From: Nocardioides gilvus
Lineage (GTDB): Bacteria > Actinomycetota > Actinomycetes > Propionibacteriales > Nocardioidaceae
NCBI RefSeq assembly: GCF_003194605.1
Contig: NZ_QHKY01000002.1
Coordinates: 558,001-622,000 of the forward strand
DNA length: 64,000 nt
Direction: 5' to 3'
The notes under the pieces are model-generated. The model searched no databases and had not been told where the DNA came from. It saw only the letters and a program-made list of their open reading frames with translations. Of this stretch, positions 1 through 8,171 are shown one piece after another (within the stretch, counting starts at the first letter, position 1; the number at the start of each line of letters is the position of its first letter). The position numbers were made by a program, and so were the translations under genes.

Positions 1-482
1 ATGTCGGCGAGGTCAGGATTCCACCCGTCCTCCTCGTCGCAGACGTAGTGCACCGGGGTGCCACCGGACAGCGTCACTGCCCCGGTCCACAAGGGGTAGT
101 CGGGAGCCGGGACGAGGACCTCGTTGCCGTCGTCGACGAACGCCTGGAGGACCATCGAGATCAACTCGGAGACGCCGTTGCCGATGAAGATGTCGTTGAC
201 GTGCACGTCGCGCAGACCGTGGGACTGGTAGTAGTTCATCACCGCCGTGCGGGCGGAGTAGATGCCGCGTGAGTCGCTGTAACCCTGGGACGCGGGGAGG
301 TGACGGATCATGTCGGCGACGATCGCCTCTGGCGCCTCGAAGCCGAAGGGAGCCGTGTTGCCGATGTTGAGCTTGAGGATCCGGTGACCTTCGGCCTCCA
401 GTCGCTGAGCCTCCACCAGGATCGGACCGCGGACGTCGTAACGGACGTTCTGAAGCTTCTTGCTCTGCTTGATCCGGCGCAT
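1..482 (-). CDS. alaA: Alanine aminotransferase AlaA-like, 5' part only
   Basis: This is the first 160 residues of a fold-type I PLP aminotransferase, cut by the window edge at its 3' end. It starts at the ATG read from 482. Visible family blocks are NIGNTAPFGF (about 39-48), YSDSRG (68-73), GNGVSELI (101-108) and PAPDYPLW (125-132). All match the N-terminal half of E. coli AlaA, which makes alanine from pyruvate with glutamate as amino donor. The PLP-binding lysine lies beyond the window. The start is divergent from the GNAT gene at 590. Family assignment is firm; the exact substrate (alanine versus other amino acids) is inferred from similarity to AlaA. Confidence 0.88.
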   Translation of the reverse strand, partial: MRRIKQSKKLQNVRYDVRGPILVEAQRLEAEGHRILKLNIGNTAPFGFEAPEAIVADMIRHLPASQGYSDSRGIYSARTAVMNYYQSHGLRDVHVNDIFIGNGVSELISMVLQAFVDDGNEVLVPAPDYPLWTGAVTLSGGTPVHYVCDEEDGWNPDLAD

Positions 483-589
483 GGACCCATTCTCTCAGGT
501 TGCCAGCGGGCCTACCATCGAATAGCACGTGGCGTTGCTCGCGCCCGTACCGATCGGGAGGTCAGCCAGTGGCACGCCAGGTGATCAGC

Positions 590-1285
590 ATGGACGCGTC
601 CGACCTGCGCGCCTTCGCCGAGGCCGTTGAGCCTTGCCTGCGCTGGAAGTACGACCCGGTGACCGCCGCCCGGCTGCCCGACGCGGAACGACTCGACGCG
701 CTCGAGGAGTGGGTGGCCCGAGTGCAGGAGGAGTGGGGAGCCTGCGGGCGAATGGTCGTCGTCGACGAGGTGCCGCTGGGCTACGTCCTCTACGCCCCCC
801 CGGCGCACCTGCCCGGCCTGGGCGACGTGGCCACCGGACCTCCGTCGGCCGATGCGGTCGTGCTCGCTGAGATGTACGTGCTCCCCGAGGCGCGGAGGGC
901 CGGTGTCGGGAAGTTGCTGGTGCACGCGGCGGCCAAGGACCTGGTGCTCCGCGAGGTGGCGGCCCTGGAGACCTTCGGCACGTACGCCGATGTGGCAGCG
1001 GCCGCAGAGACCGCAGAGACCGCCCCTCCCGGACGCACCGACCACCTGCTGCCGGTCGGCTTCCTGGAGTCCGTGGGCTTCGCCACGCACAGGACGCACA
1101 GCACCACCCCGCGGATGCGGATGGACCTCCGGGCCGCTCGATCCTGGATGGACGAGGTCGAGTTGGCTCTGGAGCGTCTGGTGGGTGCTGTGCGTCCGGT
1201 GATCAGGCCGAGGTTCAAACCACGGTTCAAGCCGGTGGCCAAGCCTCAGACCCGGAGCCTCAGATCAGGCCCTCGAGCTCCTTGA
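590..1285 (+). CDS. GNAT family N-acetyltransferase
   Basis: The 231-residue protein has a GNAT core. The acetyl-CoA-binding motif A is seen as RRAGVGKLL (about 102-110), preceded by the beta-4 strand VLAEMYVLPE. GNATs move acetyl from acetyl-CoA to an amine; the acceptor here is unknown. The ATG at 590 is chosen; an in-frame GTG at 581 is possible. The C-terminal tail is basic and low-complexity, with RFKPRFKPVAKP repeats, and is unlikely to be part of the fold. Its last 26 bases overlap the 3' end of trxA, which runs convergently. Confidence 0.75.
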   Translation: MDASDLRAFAEAVEPCLRWKYDPVTAARLPDAERLDALEEWVARVQEEWGACGRMVVVDEVPLGYVLYAPPAHLPGLGDVATGPPSADAVVLAEMYVLPEARRAGVGKLLVHAAAKDLVLREVAALETFGTYADVAAAAETAETAPPGRTDHLLPVGFLESVGFATHRTHSTTPRMRMDLRAARSWMDEVELALERLVGAVRPVIRPRFKPRFKPVAKPQTRSLRSGPRAP

Positions 1286-1583
1286 GGATGGCTGCCTTGG
1301 GGCGAGCGCCGACGATCGTCCGGACGACCTCGCCGCCCTGGTAGACATTGATCGTCGGGATGCCGGTCACGCGGTAGCTGGCCGGGGTGACCGGGTTCTC
1401 GTCGATGTTGAGCTTGACGAAGCTCATCTTGTCGCCGTGCTGGCCGGCGATCTCCTCGAGGACCGGGGCGACCTGACGGCACGGACCGCACCACTCGGCC
1501 CAGAAGTCCACGAGCACGGGCTTGTCGGACTTGAGGACGTCTGCCTCGAAGCTGGCATCGGTGACGGCTGAAAGATTGGACAT
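1260..1583 (-). CDS. trxA: Thioredoxin
   Basis: A 107-residue classical thioredoxin, the usual family length. The active site WCGPC is at 31-35 and the cis-proline is in TGIPTINVY (P76). It reduces protein disulfides in the cytoplasm and is itself reduced by TrxB, encoded 102 bp upstream on the same strand. Start ATG 1583 has a good upstream GGAAGGA; longer in-frame starts would add an unrelated tail. The trxB-trxA pair next to the sigM block matches mycobacterial Rv3913-Rv3914. Expression probably comes largely from the oxidative-stress type promoter seen upstream of trxB. Confidence 0.97.
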   Translation of the reverse strand: MSNLSAVTDASFEADVLKSDKPVLVDFWAEWCGPCRQVAPVLEEIAGQHGDKMSFVKLNIDENPVTPASYRVTGIPTINVYQGGEVVRTIVGARPKAAILKELEGLI

Positions 1584-1685
1584 CGGGTGATCCTTCCGAA
1601 AGATCGACGGTGAGACGCTGGTGGGCGGTCTCGAATGAGTCAACACCACGGCGGGGACATGTGTTCCCGACACGGCGATGGGAGA

Positions 1686-2687
1686 TCAGGCCTGCTGGAC
1701 CTCGGCGGCGACCGCCAGGGTCTCCTCGACCGGTCCGGCCGTGGAGGCCTCGTGGTCCAGGGCCGCGATGTAGCGCTCGGCGTCGAGCGCAGCGGCGCAA
1801 CCGGTGCCGGCAGCGGTGATGGCCTGCTGGTAGTGGTGGTCGACCAGGTCACCGGCGGCGAAGACGCCGGGCAGGTTGGTGGCGGTCGAGGGGTGGTTGA
1901 CCAGGACGTAACCGTCGTCGTCGACGTCGACCTGACCGGTGAGGAGCTCCGAGCGCGGGTCGTGACCGATCGCGATGAAGAGCCCGGTCACGGGAAGGTC
2001 GCGTGTCTCGCCGGTGACGGTGTCGCGCAGCACGACGCCCTCCAGCTTCTCCTCACCCTTGATCTCGGCGATCTCGGAGTTCCAGACGACCTCGAGCTTG
2101 GGGTCGGCGAGCGCGCGCTCCTGCATGATCTTGGAGGCGCGCAACTCGTCGCGACGGTGGATCAGGTGCACCTTGGAGGCGAAGCGGGTCAGGAACGTGG
2201 CCTCCTCGAGCGCGGAGTCACCGCCACCCACGACCGCGATCTCCTGCTCCCGGAAGAAGAAGCCGTCGCAGGTCGCGCACCACGAGACGCCGCGACCGGA
2301 GAGCGCGTCCTCGCGGGGCAGGCCGAGCTTGCGGTAGGCCGAGCCGGTGGCCAGGATCACGGCGCGGGCGGTGAAGGTGCCGTCGTAGGTCTTCACGACC
2401 TTGACGGGGCCGGTCAGGTCGACCTCGGTCACGTCGTCGGTGACCAGCTCGGCGCCGAACCGCTCGGCCTGGGCGCGCATCTCGTCCATCAGGGCGGGGC
2501 CCATGATTCCGTCGCGGAAGCCGGGGAAGTTCTCCACCTCGGTGGTGTTCATCAGGGCACCACCCGCGGTCACCGAACCCTCGAAGACCAGCGGGTTGAG
2601 CCCGGCGCGGGCGGCGTACACGGCGGCCGTGTAACCGGACGGCCCGGAGCCGATGATGATGACGTTGCGGGGCGAGGTCTCGCTCAT
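1686..2687 (-). CDS. trxB: Thioredoxin-disulfide reductase
   Basis: A 333-residue FAD/NADPH flavoenzyme that passes electrons from NADPH to thioredoxin. It shows the FAD-binding GSGPSG (13-18), the redox pair CATC (C137, C140), the NADPH-site [10 protein letters not shown] (154-163) and the C-terminal FAD motif VFAAGDL. Length is normal apart from a short extra C-terminal tail. It is probably co-transcribed with trxA. The upstream region carries a GGAAC-N18-GTT pair, which is the layout of promoters read by disulfide-stress sigma factors (SigR in Streptomyces, SigH in mycobacteria). Confidence 0.97.
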   Translation of the reverse strand: MSETSPRNVIIIGSGPSGYTAAVYAARAGLNPLVFEGSVTAGGALMNTTEVENFPGFRDGIMGPALMDEMRAQAERFGAELVTDDVTEVDLTGPVKVVKTYDGTFTARAVILATGSAYRKLGLPREDALSGRGVSWCATCDGFFFREQEIAVVGGGDSALEEATFLTRFASKVHLIHRRDELRASKIMQERALADPKLEVVWNSEIAEIKGEEKLEGVVLRDTVTGETRDLPVTGLFIAIGHDPRSELLTGQVDVDDDGYVLVNHPSTATNLPGVFAAGDLVDHHYQQAITAAGTGCAAALDAERYIAALDHEASTAGPVEETLAVAAEVQQA

Positions 2688-2739
2688 GGTCCGTGGAACT
2701 CCCTGGTCGCTCGGGTGAGGTGCGGGTCGGCGGCATCAG

Positions 2740-2755
2740 GCTCACGCGTGTGAGC
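2740..2755. other. Palindromic hairpin in the trxB leader
   Basis: GCTCAC and GTGAGC flank GCGT, a perfect 6-bp inverted repeat. It lies between the presumed start point (near 2765) and the trxB start codon (2687), so it would be in the 5' leader of the transcript. It could be an operator or an mRNA structure; no further evidence is seen. Confidence 0.4.
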
Positions 2756-2769
2756 GACGCCGACTGCAC

Positions 2770-2795
2770 AACAGATCGTAGGCGCTGGGTGTTCC
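2770..2795 (-). promoter_or_regulatory. Putative SigR/SigH-type promoter of trxB
   Basis: On the minus strand the sequence reads GGAAC (2795-2791), then exactly 18 nt, then GTT (2772-2770), followed about 80 nt later by trxB. This matches the GGAA(C/T)-N16-20-GTT layout of thiol-stress ECF sigma promoters, which control trxBA in Streptomyces and trxB2-trxC in mycobacteria. A separate TACGAT (2780-2775) could serve a housekeeping sigma factor. The call is by pattern only. Confidence 0.55.
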
Positions 2796-2806
2796 CCGAA
2801 ACACCC
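2787..2806 (-). terminator. Terminator of the sigM/anti-sigma operon
   Basis: GGGTGTT and AACACCC form a perfect 7-bp stem around a 6-nt loop, 22 bp past the anti-sigma-like stop codon. No U-tract follows, which is common in actinobacteria. The stem overlaps the GGAAC element of the trxB promoter. Confidence 0.5.
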
Positions 2807-2828
2807 TCCGTCGACGCGGGGAGACGAC

Positions 2829-3692
2829 TCAGGGCTGGGGCACCACGAACTGGACCACCTCGCGACTCGTCCTGTTCATCTCGACGTCACCATCATCTTG
2901 ACCGTCACCCTCACTCCCGCAGGTCACGACCCGAGCCAGGACCGAGTCGTCCTCGAGTCCGGTGAGCACCAGCACGGCGGGTCGGCCGTCGTACGTCGCG
3001 GGGTGCACCTCGCCGTCACCGGGCTCCTCGCAGGTCAGTGGCGCTGCCGCGTTGTTGGAGAATGGCTCCCGGGTGCGGGCCATCGAGCCCTCCGGTTCGC
3101 TCGAGTCCTCGGCGTCGGCGCGTTGGCCCCTGAGTGGGACCACGGCCGGGGTCTCGACCGGCTCGTCGAGACCGGCGACATAGGCCGCGACGGCCTCTTC
3201 GGCCGACGCCGCACGCAGGGTCAGAGGACCTTGCTGCTCCAGGTCGCTCACGCGCTGGTCCGTGGATGCCACCGACCCGCGGTCCGCGGCGTCGGGACCG
3301 AGCAGTGTCGGCAGCGCGACGCCGGCCGCGACCACCAACGCCGCCGCGGCCCCCAGGCCCACCAGCAGACGACGTCGACGGCGACTGCGTACGGCGGCCA
3401 GGTCGGCGACCACTGCGGGCTCCACGCGCTCCACGGGTCCCAGGTGCTCCACGTGCTCGGTGGGTGAGGATGCAGCGCGCTCGGCGATCAGCCCGGCCAA
3501 GGTCTGGTCCAGCCGGGCGACCACGTGGTCGGGCGTCGGCGTTTCGGCGCGCGTGTCGGCCAGGAGTCGGCGGACGAAGTCGTCGGTCTCCGGATCCAGC
3601 TCGGCGTCCACCACTGGCTCGGCTGGCTCGACGAGGGGCTCCGACTCGTGACCCCGGGTCGGGTCGTCGTGGTCGTCACGGGCGTCGTTCAC
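2829..3692 (-). CDS. Putative anti-sigma factor (SigM partner), single-pass membrane protein
   Basis: This 287-residue protein has an acidic N-terminal cytoplasmic part (about 1-100), a basic RSRRRRR stop, one transmembrane helix (about 109-131) and an extracytoplasmic C-terminal part. That is the layout of ECF anti-sigma factors. No HxxxCxxC zinc motif is present. Two cysteines lie in the C-terminal domain. Its GTG start (3692) overlaps the end of sigM by 17 bp and has a strong AGGAGG, so the two are translationally coupled. Position matches Rv3912, the SigM regulator of M. tuberculosis. Function is inferred mainly from this position and topology. Confidence 0.65.
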   Translation of the reverse strand: MNDARDDHDDPTRGHESEPLVEPAEPVVDAELDPETDDFVRRLLADTRAETPTPDHVVARLDQTLAGLIAERAASSPTEHVEHLGPVERVEPAVVADLAAVRSRRRRRLLVGLGAAAALVVAAGVALPTLLGPDAADRGSVASTDQRVSDLEQQGPLTLRAASAEEAVAAYVAGLDEPVETPAVVPLRGQRADAEDSSEPEGSMARTREPFSNNAAAPLTCEEPGDGEVHPATYDGRPAVLVLTGLEDDSVLARVVTCGSEGDGQDDGDVEMNRTSREVVQFVVPQP

Positions 3693-4401
3693 TGACTCCT
3701 CCTTCCTGCTCCGGTGATGGGACGTACGCCGCGGCGGCGGGGTTCCCCACGAGTGGCTCCGGCTCGGGGGGTCGAGGCGGCGGCTGTGCCGGCAGCGACG
3801 ACGGCGGCGGACGCAGCACAGCAGCCAACTTGGCCCGACCGCGCGAACAACGCGACTTCACCGTGCCGACCGGACACCCGAGGACCTCGGCGGCCTCGGC
3901 GACCGTGAAGCCCTCCATGTCGACCAGCACCAGCGCGGCGCGGTGCTCGGGAGGCAGCGCCGCCAGAGCCCGCAGGAGCGTACGGCGTTGCTCGCCGACG
4001 ACCACCAGCTCGGCGGGGTCTGCCGGCGCGGAGCGGTCCCGCCCGCCCCCCGTGGGGCCCGAGCCAGCCGCCCGGTCGAGGTCGTCGGGAAGGGGATCGG
4101 CGGCCCGCACCTTGAGGTGGCGCAGCCGGTCGAGGCAGGCGTTCACGACGATGCGGTGCAGCCAGGTCGTCACCGATGACTGACCCCGGAAGCCGTCCGC
4201 GCGCCGGAAGGCGGAGATCATGGCGTCCTGCAACGCGTCCGCCGCGTCCTCAGGGTTGCCCGCGGTGCGCAGGGCCACCGCCCAGAGTCGGTCCCGGTGC
4301 CGGGCGAAGAGCAGTCCGAAGGCCTCGGGGTCACCGGCCACGTGGGCAGCCAGCAGCGCGGCGTCGGCCTGTGCAGCCGCGCCCGCCTCGGGCGTGCTCA
4401 C
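3676..4401 (-). CDS. sigM: ECF RNA polymerase sigma factor SigM
   Basis: A 241-residue ECF sigma factor. Region 2 spans about 25-95, with the DALQDAMISAFRR and SVTTWLHRIVVNACLDRLR blocks. Region 4 spans about 140-194, with a helix-turn-helix around TVAEAAEVLGCPVGTVKSR. A proline-rich tail (198-241) is extra. GTG 4401 is chosen because its first bases overlap the stop of the upstream pseudokinase gene (GTGA overlap), which implies coupling. Order murJ, pseudokinase, sigM, anti-sigma, trxB is as in mycobacteria. SigM there controls surface and secreted proteins; the regulon here is not visible. Confidence 0.88.
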   Translation of the reverse strand: MSTPEAGAAAQADAALLAAHVAGDPEAFGLLFARHRDRLWAVALRTAGNPEDAADALQDAMISAFRRADGFRGQSSVTTWLHRIVVNACLDRLRHLKVRAADPLPDDLDRAAGSGPTGGGRDRSAPADPAELVVVGEQRRTLLRALAALPPEHRAALVLVDMEGFTVAEAAEVLGCPVGTVKSRCSRGRAKLAAVLRPPPSSLPAQPPPRPPEPEPLVGNPAAAAYVPSPEQEGGVSERRP

Positions 4402-6395
4402 CCGAAGACCTCGACCTCGGCGATCCCACCGCGGAAGCCGCCCTCGCCGCGCGGCACCTTCGTCAGCCACACGGTCACGTAGCGGCCCGTCACGGTGTCG
4501 TCCAGAGTCACGGTGAGGATGTCCTCACCAGCGGAGGCGCCCACCGGATCCAGGCCTTCGACGGAGTCCGGCGCGTCGTCGGTCACGAAGACCTGGGCCG
4601 CGGTCTCACCGCCGACAGCGGTGATCTGGAGTTGGCGTACGGCCCGGGCCTCCCCAAGGTCCAGCACCAACCCGACGCCCTCCTTCAGCCCGCCGGGGCC
4701 GAACTGCTGGTCGTACGTCTGGGTCGACCAGACCGTCTCGGGGTCACCGTCGACGGCCTTCGGTGCGTCCTCGGGGTACTCCTCGGGCGGATCACCCTGG
4801 GGGTCGAAGTCCGTCGCCTCGATCTCGAACGCCTCACCGGAGGGTGACTGGTCCGCTGACGGTGGAGTCGACGCGTCGTCCGCGGGCGGGTTGGTCCCGT
4901 TGCCGGCGCCGAGTTGGAAGAGCGCGACGATGGTCAGCAGCAGCAGGGCCGCGACCCCGATGATCCAGGCGAGCCGCAACCAGGAGCGTCCCGGTACGGG
5001 GTCGGTCACCGCCGGCAGGCCACCGGATCCGGTGCCGGACCCGTTGCTGGTGTCGCTGTCGCGCCCGGTGCTGGTGTCCCAGGGCCAGTAGTCGTCGCCG
5101 TGGCCGGGGTCGTGGACCGTACGGCCCGGACGGGCACGGCGTACGGGCACTCCCTCACCGGGGGTGGGAGCGAACAGGGGCCGCTCCTGGGGCTTCTCGA
5201 ACTCTGGCGGTGGCGGCGGCTTGTGGGCACGGGCGCGCAGCCACTCGACGTCCTCGTCACCCTCGTGGAAGACGGGCATCCCCGCCTCGGTGGGCAGGTC
5301 GGGGACAGCGGTCGAGGCGACAGTTGTTGAGTCCACTGCGGGCGACTCCACCGCGGGCGAGGCCACAGCGGTGGTCTCCTCGTCGCCCCGGTCGCCCTGG
5401 TCGCCCTGGTCGCCCTGGTCGCCCTGGTCGCCCTCGTCGCCCTGGTCGCCCTGGTCGTCCTCGGGCAGGATCTCGGCCCGCGACCACTGGAGTTCCGGTG
5501 ACAAACCGGCGGCCACCCGCTGCTCGGGTGAGAGCGCATACGGCGGGGTCACCAGCGGCGCGCCGGTCATGACCGAGTGCCCGTTGCCGTCGTTGGGGTC
5601 ACCCAGGAACTCCTCGAGCGCCTCACGCACCCCCGCAGCGGTGCTCAGGTCGTGCTCGGTGCGCTGGCCGAGCATCACGCCCAGCCCCAGCGAGCGCGAG
5701 TGGTGAGGGGCGCCGAGCAGCATCTCCTCGCAGATCTGGTCCAGCGCGCGAGGGATCCCCGCGCGGACCTGACGGGGACGCAGCAACTTGCCGTTCTCAC
5801 GGGGAGGGGGCAGGACGACCGACTCACCGGGGCCGGGCCACTTGGCGGTGAGGCAGGCGTACAGCAGGGAGCCCAGGTGGGTGACGTCCTCCTCCTGCCG
5901 GTGGGCGGGCACGCCGTGCAGTGCCGCGTCGACCGCGAGGCCGATGATCCGGACCTGACCGTTCTCGTCGAGGAGGACGTGCTCGGGGAGCAACTGGTCG
6001 TGGGTGACGCCTGCGGCGTGGGCGGTCGCGATGGTGTCGGCGACCTCGGCCACCACCCAGGCGGAGCGGGCGGGAGTGAGCGGGCCGTCCGTGGTGAGGG
6101 CCAGGTCCAGGGACTTGCCCTGCCCCCACTCGTTGACGACGTAACAGACCTTGTCGGTGAGGTCGGCGTCCAGCACGCGCAGGTTGCGACGGTCGTCTAG
6201 GCGGGCAGAGCGCCGTGCCGCGTCCATGAGGTCGACGGCACGGGGGTCGTCGGAGGCGATCAGGTGGATCGCGACGGTGCGTTCGAGGATCTCGTCGTGA
6301 GCCCGCCAGAACCAGCCACCCTCGGCCTCGGCGAGCAGGTCGACCATCCGGTAGCGGTCAGCCAGGACCTCCCCGGCTCGGATCGAGGCAGCCAC
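4398..6395 (-). CDS. Membrane pseudokinase with discoidin-like extracytoplasmic domain
   Basis: The 665-residue protein has an N-terminal protein-kinase fold (about 1-270) that lacks the catalytic residues. The beta-3 lysine region reads VAIHLI, the HRD loop reads THDQLLPEHV and the DFG site reads RIIGLAVD. An acidic Gly-Asp-Gln repeat and a Pro-rich linker follow, then one transmembrane helix (about 472-496) and a C-terminal domain ending in YVTVWLTKVP...GIAEVEVFG, typical of F5/8-type C (discoidin-like) domains. In M. tuberculosis the equivalent pseudokinase is fused to MurJ (Rv3910) and recruits FhaA to control peptidoglycan synthesis. Here it is a separate gene just downstream of murJ. 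Start GTG 6395 follows GGGAGGCGG at about 7 nt. Confidence 0.8.
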   Translation of the reverse strand: MAASIRAGEVLADRYRMVDLLAEAEGGWFWRAHDEILERTVAIHLIASDDPRAVDLMDAARRSARLDDRRNLRVLDADLTDKVCYVVNEWGQGKSLDLALTTDGPLTPARSAWVVAEVADTIATAHAAGVTHDQLLPEHVLLDENGQVRIIGLAVDAALHGVPAHRQEEDVTHLGSLLYACLTAKWPGPGESVVLPPPRENGKLLRPRQVRAGIPRALDQICEEMLLGAPHHSRSLGLGVMLGQRTEHDLSTAAGVREALEEFLGDPNDGNGHSVMTGAPLVTPPYALSPEQRVAAGLSPELQWSRAEILPEDDQGDQGDEGDQGDQGDQGDQGDRGDEETTAVASPAVESPAVDSTTVASTAVPDLPTEAGMPVFHEGDEDVEWLRARAHKPPPPPEFEKPQERPLFAPTPGEGVPVRRARPGRTVHDPGHGDDYWPWDTSTGRDSDTSNGSGTGSGGLPAVTDPVPGRSWLRLAWIIGVAALLLLTIVALFQLGAGNGTNPPADDASTPPSADQSPSGEAFEIEATDFDPQGDPPEEYPEDAPKAVDGDPETVWSTQTYDQQFGPGGLKEGVGLVLDLGEARAVRQLQITAVGGETAAQVFVTDDAPDSVEGLDPVGASAGEDILTVTLDDTVTGRYVTVWLTKVPRGEGGFRGGIAEVEVFG
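5382..5453. repeat. 9-bp minisatellite within the pseudokinase gene
   Basis: Eight tandem copies of a 9-bp unit (plus strand gtcgccctg, with single-base variants at the ends) encode Gly-Asp-Gln repeats in the cytoplasmic linker. The unit keeps the reading frame, so copy-number change would alter linker length only. Confidence 0.85.
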
Positions 6396-6485
6396 GACGC
6401 ATCCGCCTCCCGTTCCTTGCCCCTTCCGGGCGCTGCCGGGCCCCGGTGTGGGGCTGTGCAAACCAAGGCCCATCCTAGGCCCGGG

Positions 6486-8171
6486 TCAGGTCCGCTTGAG
6501 ACGCCGACGCACGGAGTTCCCGATCGGGTCGAGGATCTCTGCCACCTCGACGATCCGGAAGAGGCGCGCGAGCACGAAGAAGACGAGCAGGTGGACGCAG
6601 CCGACGAGTCCACCGCGCAGCAGCGAGAAGCCCGGCGTCGGGTCGGTCTCGCCCATCAGCCAGTGCAGCCCGGCGGAGACGGCGGTCGTGAGGGCGACGA
6701 TGGCCGCCATCCGGAGGCCGAAGCGGATCGTACGCCCTTCGTCGAGGCCACCGACGCGCCCGCGCAGCACCCACCAACTGACCAGGGATCCGCAGAGGTA
6801 GGCCAACGAGTACGCGGCGGCCAGGGCCGGGACCGTGAGCTGGGCCGAGGTCAGCTGGACGAAGGTGATCGCGGCCGCGACGTTGACGCCGCCGACGACG
6901 AGCTGGACGAGGAAGACCGTGCGGGTCTGCTCGAGGGAGTAGAAGCCGCGCAGCATGAAGTAGTGGATGGTGAAGAAGACCAGCCCGACGGCGAAGACGG
7001 CGAGGCCTGGCGCGTACGTGGCGTAGGCGCCCTCACCTGCCCCTGTCCCGAACATCACGTTGGCCATGTCGCCACCGACCACCGCGAGGAGGGCGGCGTA
7101 CGGCAGCACCACCACCATCGCCGTACGCAGCGTCGAGGCCAGCATGACCCCGACCCGGTCCGTACGGCCCTCGGCTGCGTACGCGGAGAGTCGCGGCAGG
7201 AGGGCGGTCACCAGGGAGACGGTGATGATGCCGTGCGGCAGCATCGTGACCAGGAAGGTGTTGGCGTAGACGGTCACGCCCGTGCCGCCGTCCGCGGCGC
7301 CGCCACTGGCCTGGTTGATGACGACCACGTAGGCCGCCTGGTTGACGACGATGAAGAGCACGGTCCACACCGCGAGGCGCATGGTGTGGCCCAGCCCGGT
7401 GCCGCGGAAGTCGAAGCGAGGGCGGTAGCGGTAGCCGACCCGGCGCAGCACCGGGACCAGGATCAGGAACTGCACGGCGATCCCGAGCGTGGAGCCGATG
7501 CCCAGGAGCATCTCCCGATCGGCGCTCATCGCGGCGTCCGGGTCGGCCGCGGGGCCGAAGGCGAAGAGGTAGGTGGCGAGCACGCCGACGGCGATCACGT
7601 TGTTGGCGATCGGGGCCCACATCATCGGCCCGAAGCTGCCGCGGGCGTTGAGGATCTGCCCGACGAGGACGAACATGCCGTAGAAGAAGACCTGTGGCAG
7701 GCAGTAGCGCGCCAGCATGATTGCTGACTCGCGCTGTTCCGCCAGCGCGGCCTGGTCGTACTTTTCGTGGAGCACCACTCCCATCACCAGCGGGGCGGCC
7801 ACCACCAGGAGGACCGAGACGGCGCCTAGGAAGAGCGCGGCCAAGGTGACGATCCGGTTGGTGTACGCCTCGCCGCCGTCGGGGTCGTTCTTCAGCGCCC
7901 GCACCAGCTGCGGCACCAGCACGGCGTTGAAGACGCCACCCGCCAACAAGATGTAGAGCATGTTGGGCACCGTGTTGGCCACGTTGAAGGTGTCACCCTG
8001 GATCCGGCTGCCCAGCGCAGTGACGAGCAGCGAGGCCCGGATGAAGCCCGAGAACCGGGAGAACGTCGTGCCGAGCGCCATCACCGCGCTGTTGGCCAGG
8101 ATCGACTTCTTCGGGGCCTCGTTGGCCGTTGCGGGCTCGCTGGCGCCCGCCTCGGGGGAAGGTGTGGTCAC
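6486..8171 (-). CDS. murJ: Lipid II flippase MurJ/MviN
   Basis: A 561-residue polytopic membrane protein with about 14 hydrophobic segments. MOP/MATE-type MviN blocks are visible: FSRFSGFIRASLLVTALGS near the N-terminus and GDTFNVANTVPNMLYILLAGG after it. It flips the peptidoglycan precursor lipid II across the membrane. Start GTG 8171 overlaps the upstream DUF6049 stop (GTGA), so coupled translation is likely; the longer upstream extension is rejected. The gene sits in the conserved pcnA-DUF6049-murJ-kinase-sigM order. Unlike mycobacterial Rv3910 it ends at RRRLKRT without a fused kinase domain. Confidence 0.95.
   Translation of the reverse strand: MTTPSPEAGASEPATANEAPKKSILANSAVMALGTTFSRFSGFIRASLLVTALGSRIQGDTFNVANTVPNMLYILLAGGVFNAVLVPQLVRALKNDPDGGEAYTNRIVTLAALFLGAVSVLLVVAAPLVMGVVLHEKYDQAALAEQRESAIMLARYCLPQVFFYGMFVLVGQILNARGSFGPMMWAPIANNVIAVGVLATYLFAFGPAADPDAAMSADREMLLGIGSTLGIAVQFLILVPVLRRVGYRYRPRFDFRGTGLGHTMRLAVWTVLFIVVNQAAYVVVINQASGGAADGGTGVTVYANTFLVTMLPHGIITVSLVTALLPRLSAYAAEGRTDRVGVMLASTLRTAMVVVLPYAALLAVVGGDMANVMFGTGAGEGAYATYAPGLAVFAVGLVFFTIHYFMLRGFYSLEQTRTVFLVQLVVGGVNVAAAITFVQLTSAQLTVPALAAAYSLAYLCGSLVSWWVLRGRVGGLDEGRTIRFGLRMAAIVALTTAVSAGLHWLMGETDPTPGFSLLRGGLVGCVHLLVFFVLARLFRIVEVAEILDPIGNSVRRRLKRT

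Noticed and set aside
2829..3692. Zinc-binding anti-sigma (ZAS)
   Set aside because: The HxxxCxxC motif is not present.
6264..7727. 487-residue plus-strand frame across murJ
   Set aside because: Antisense to murJ; low-complexity Glu/Asp/His-rich product.
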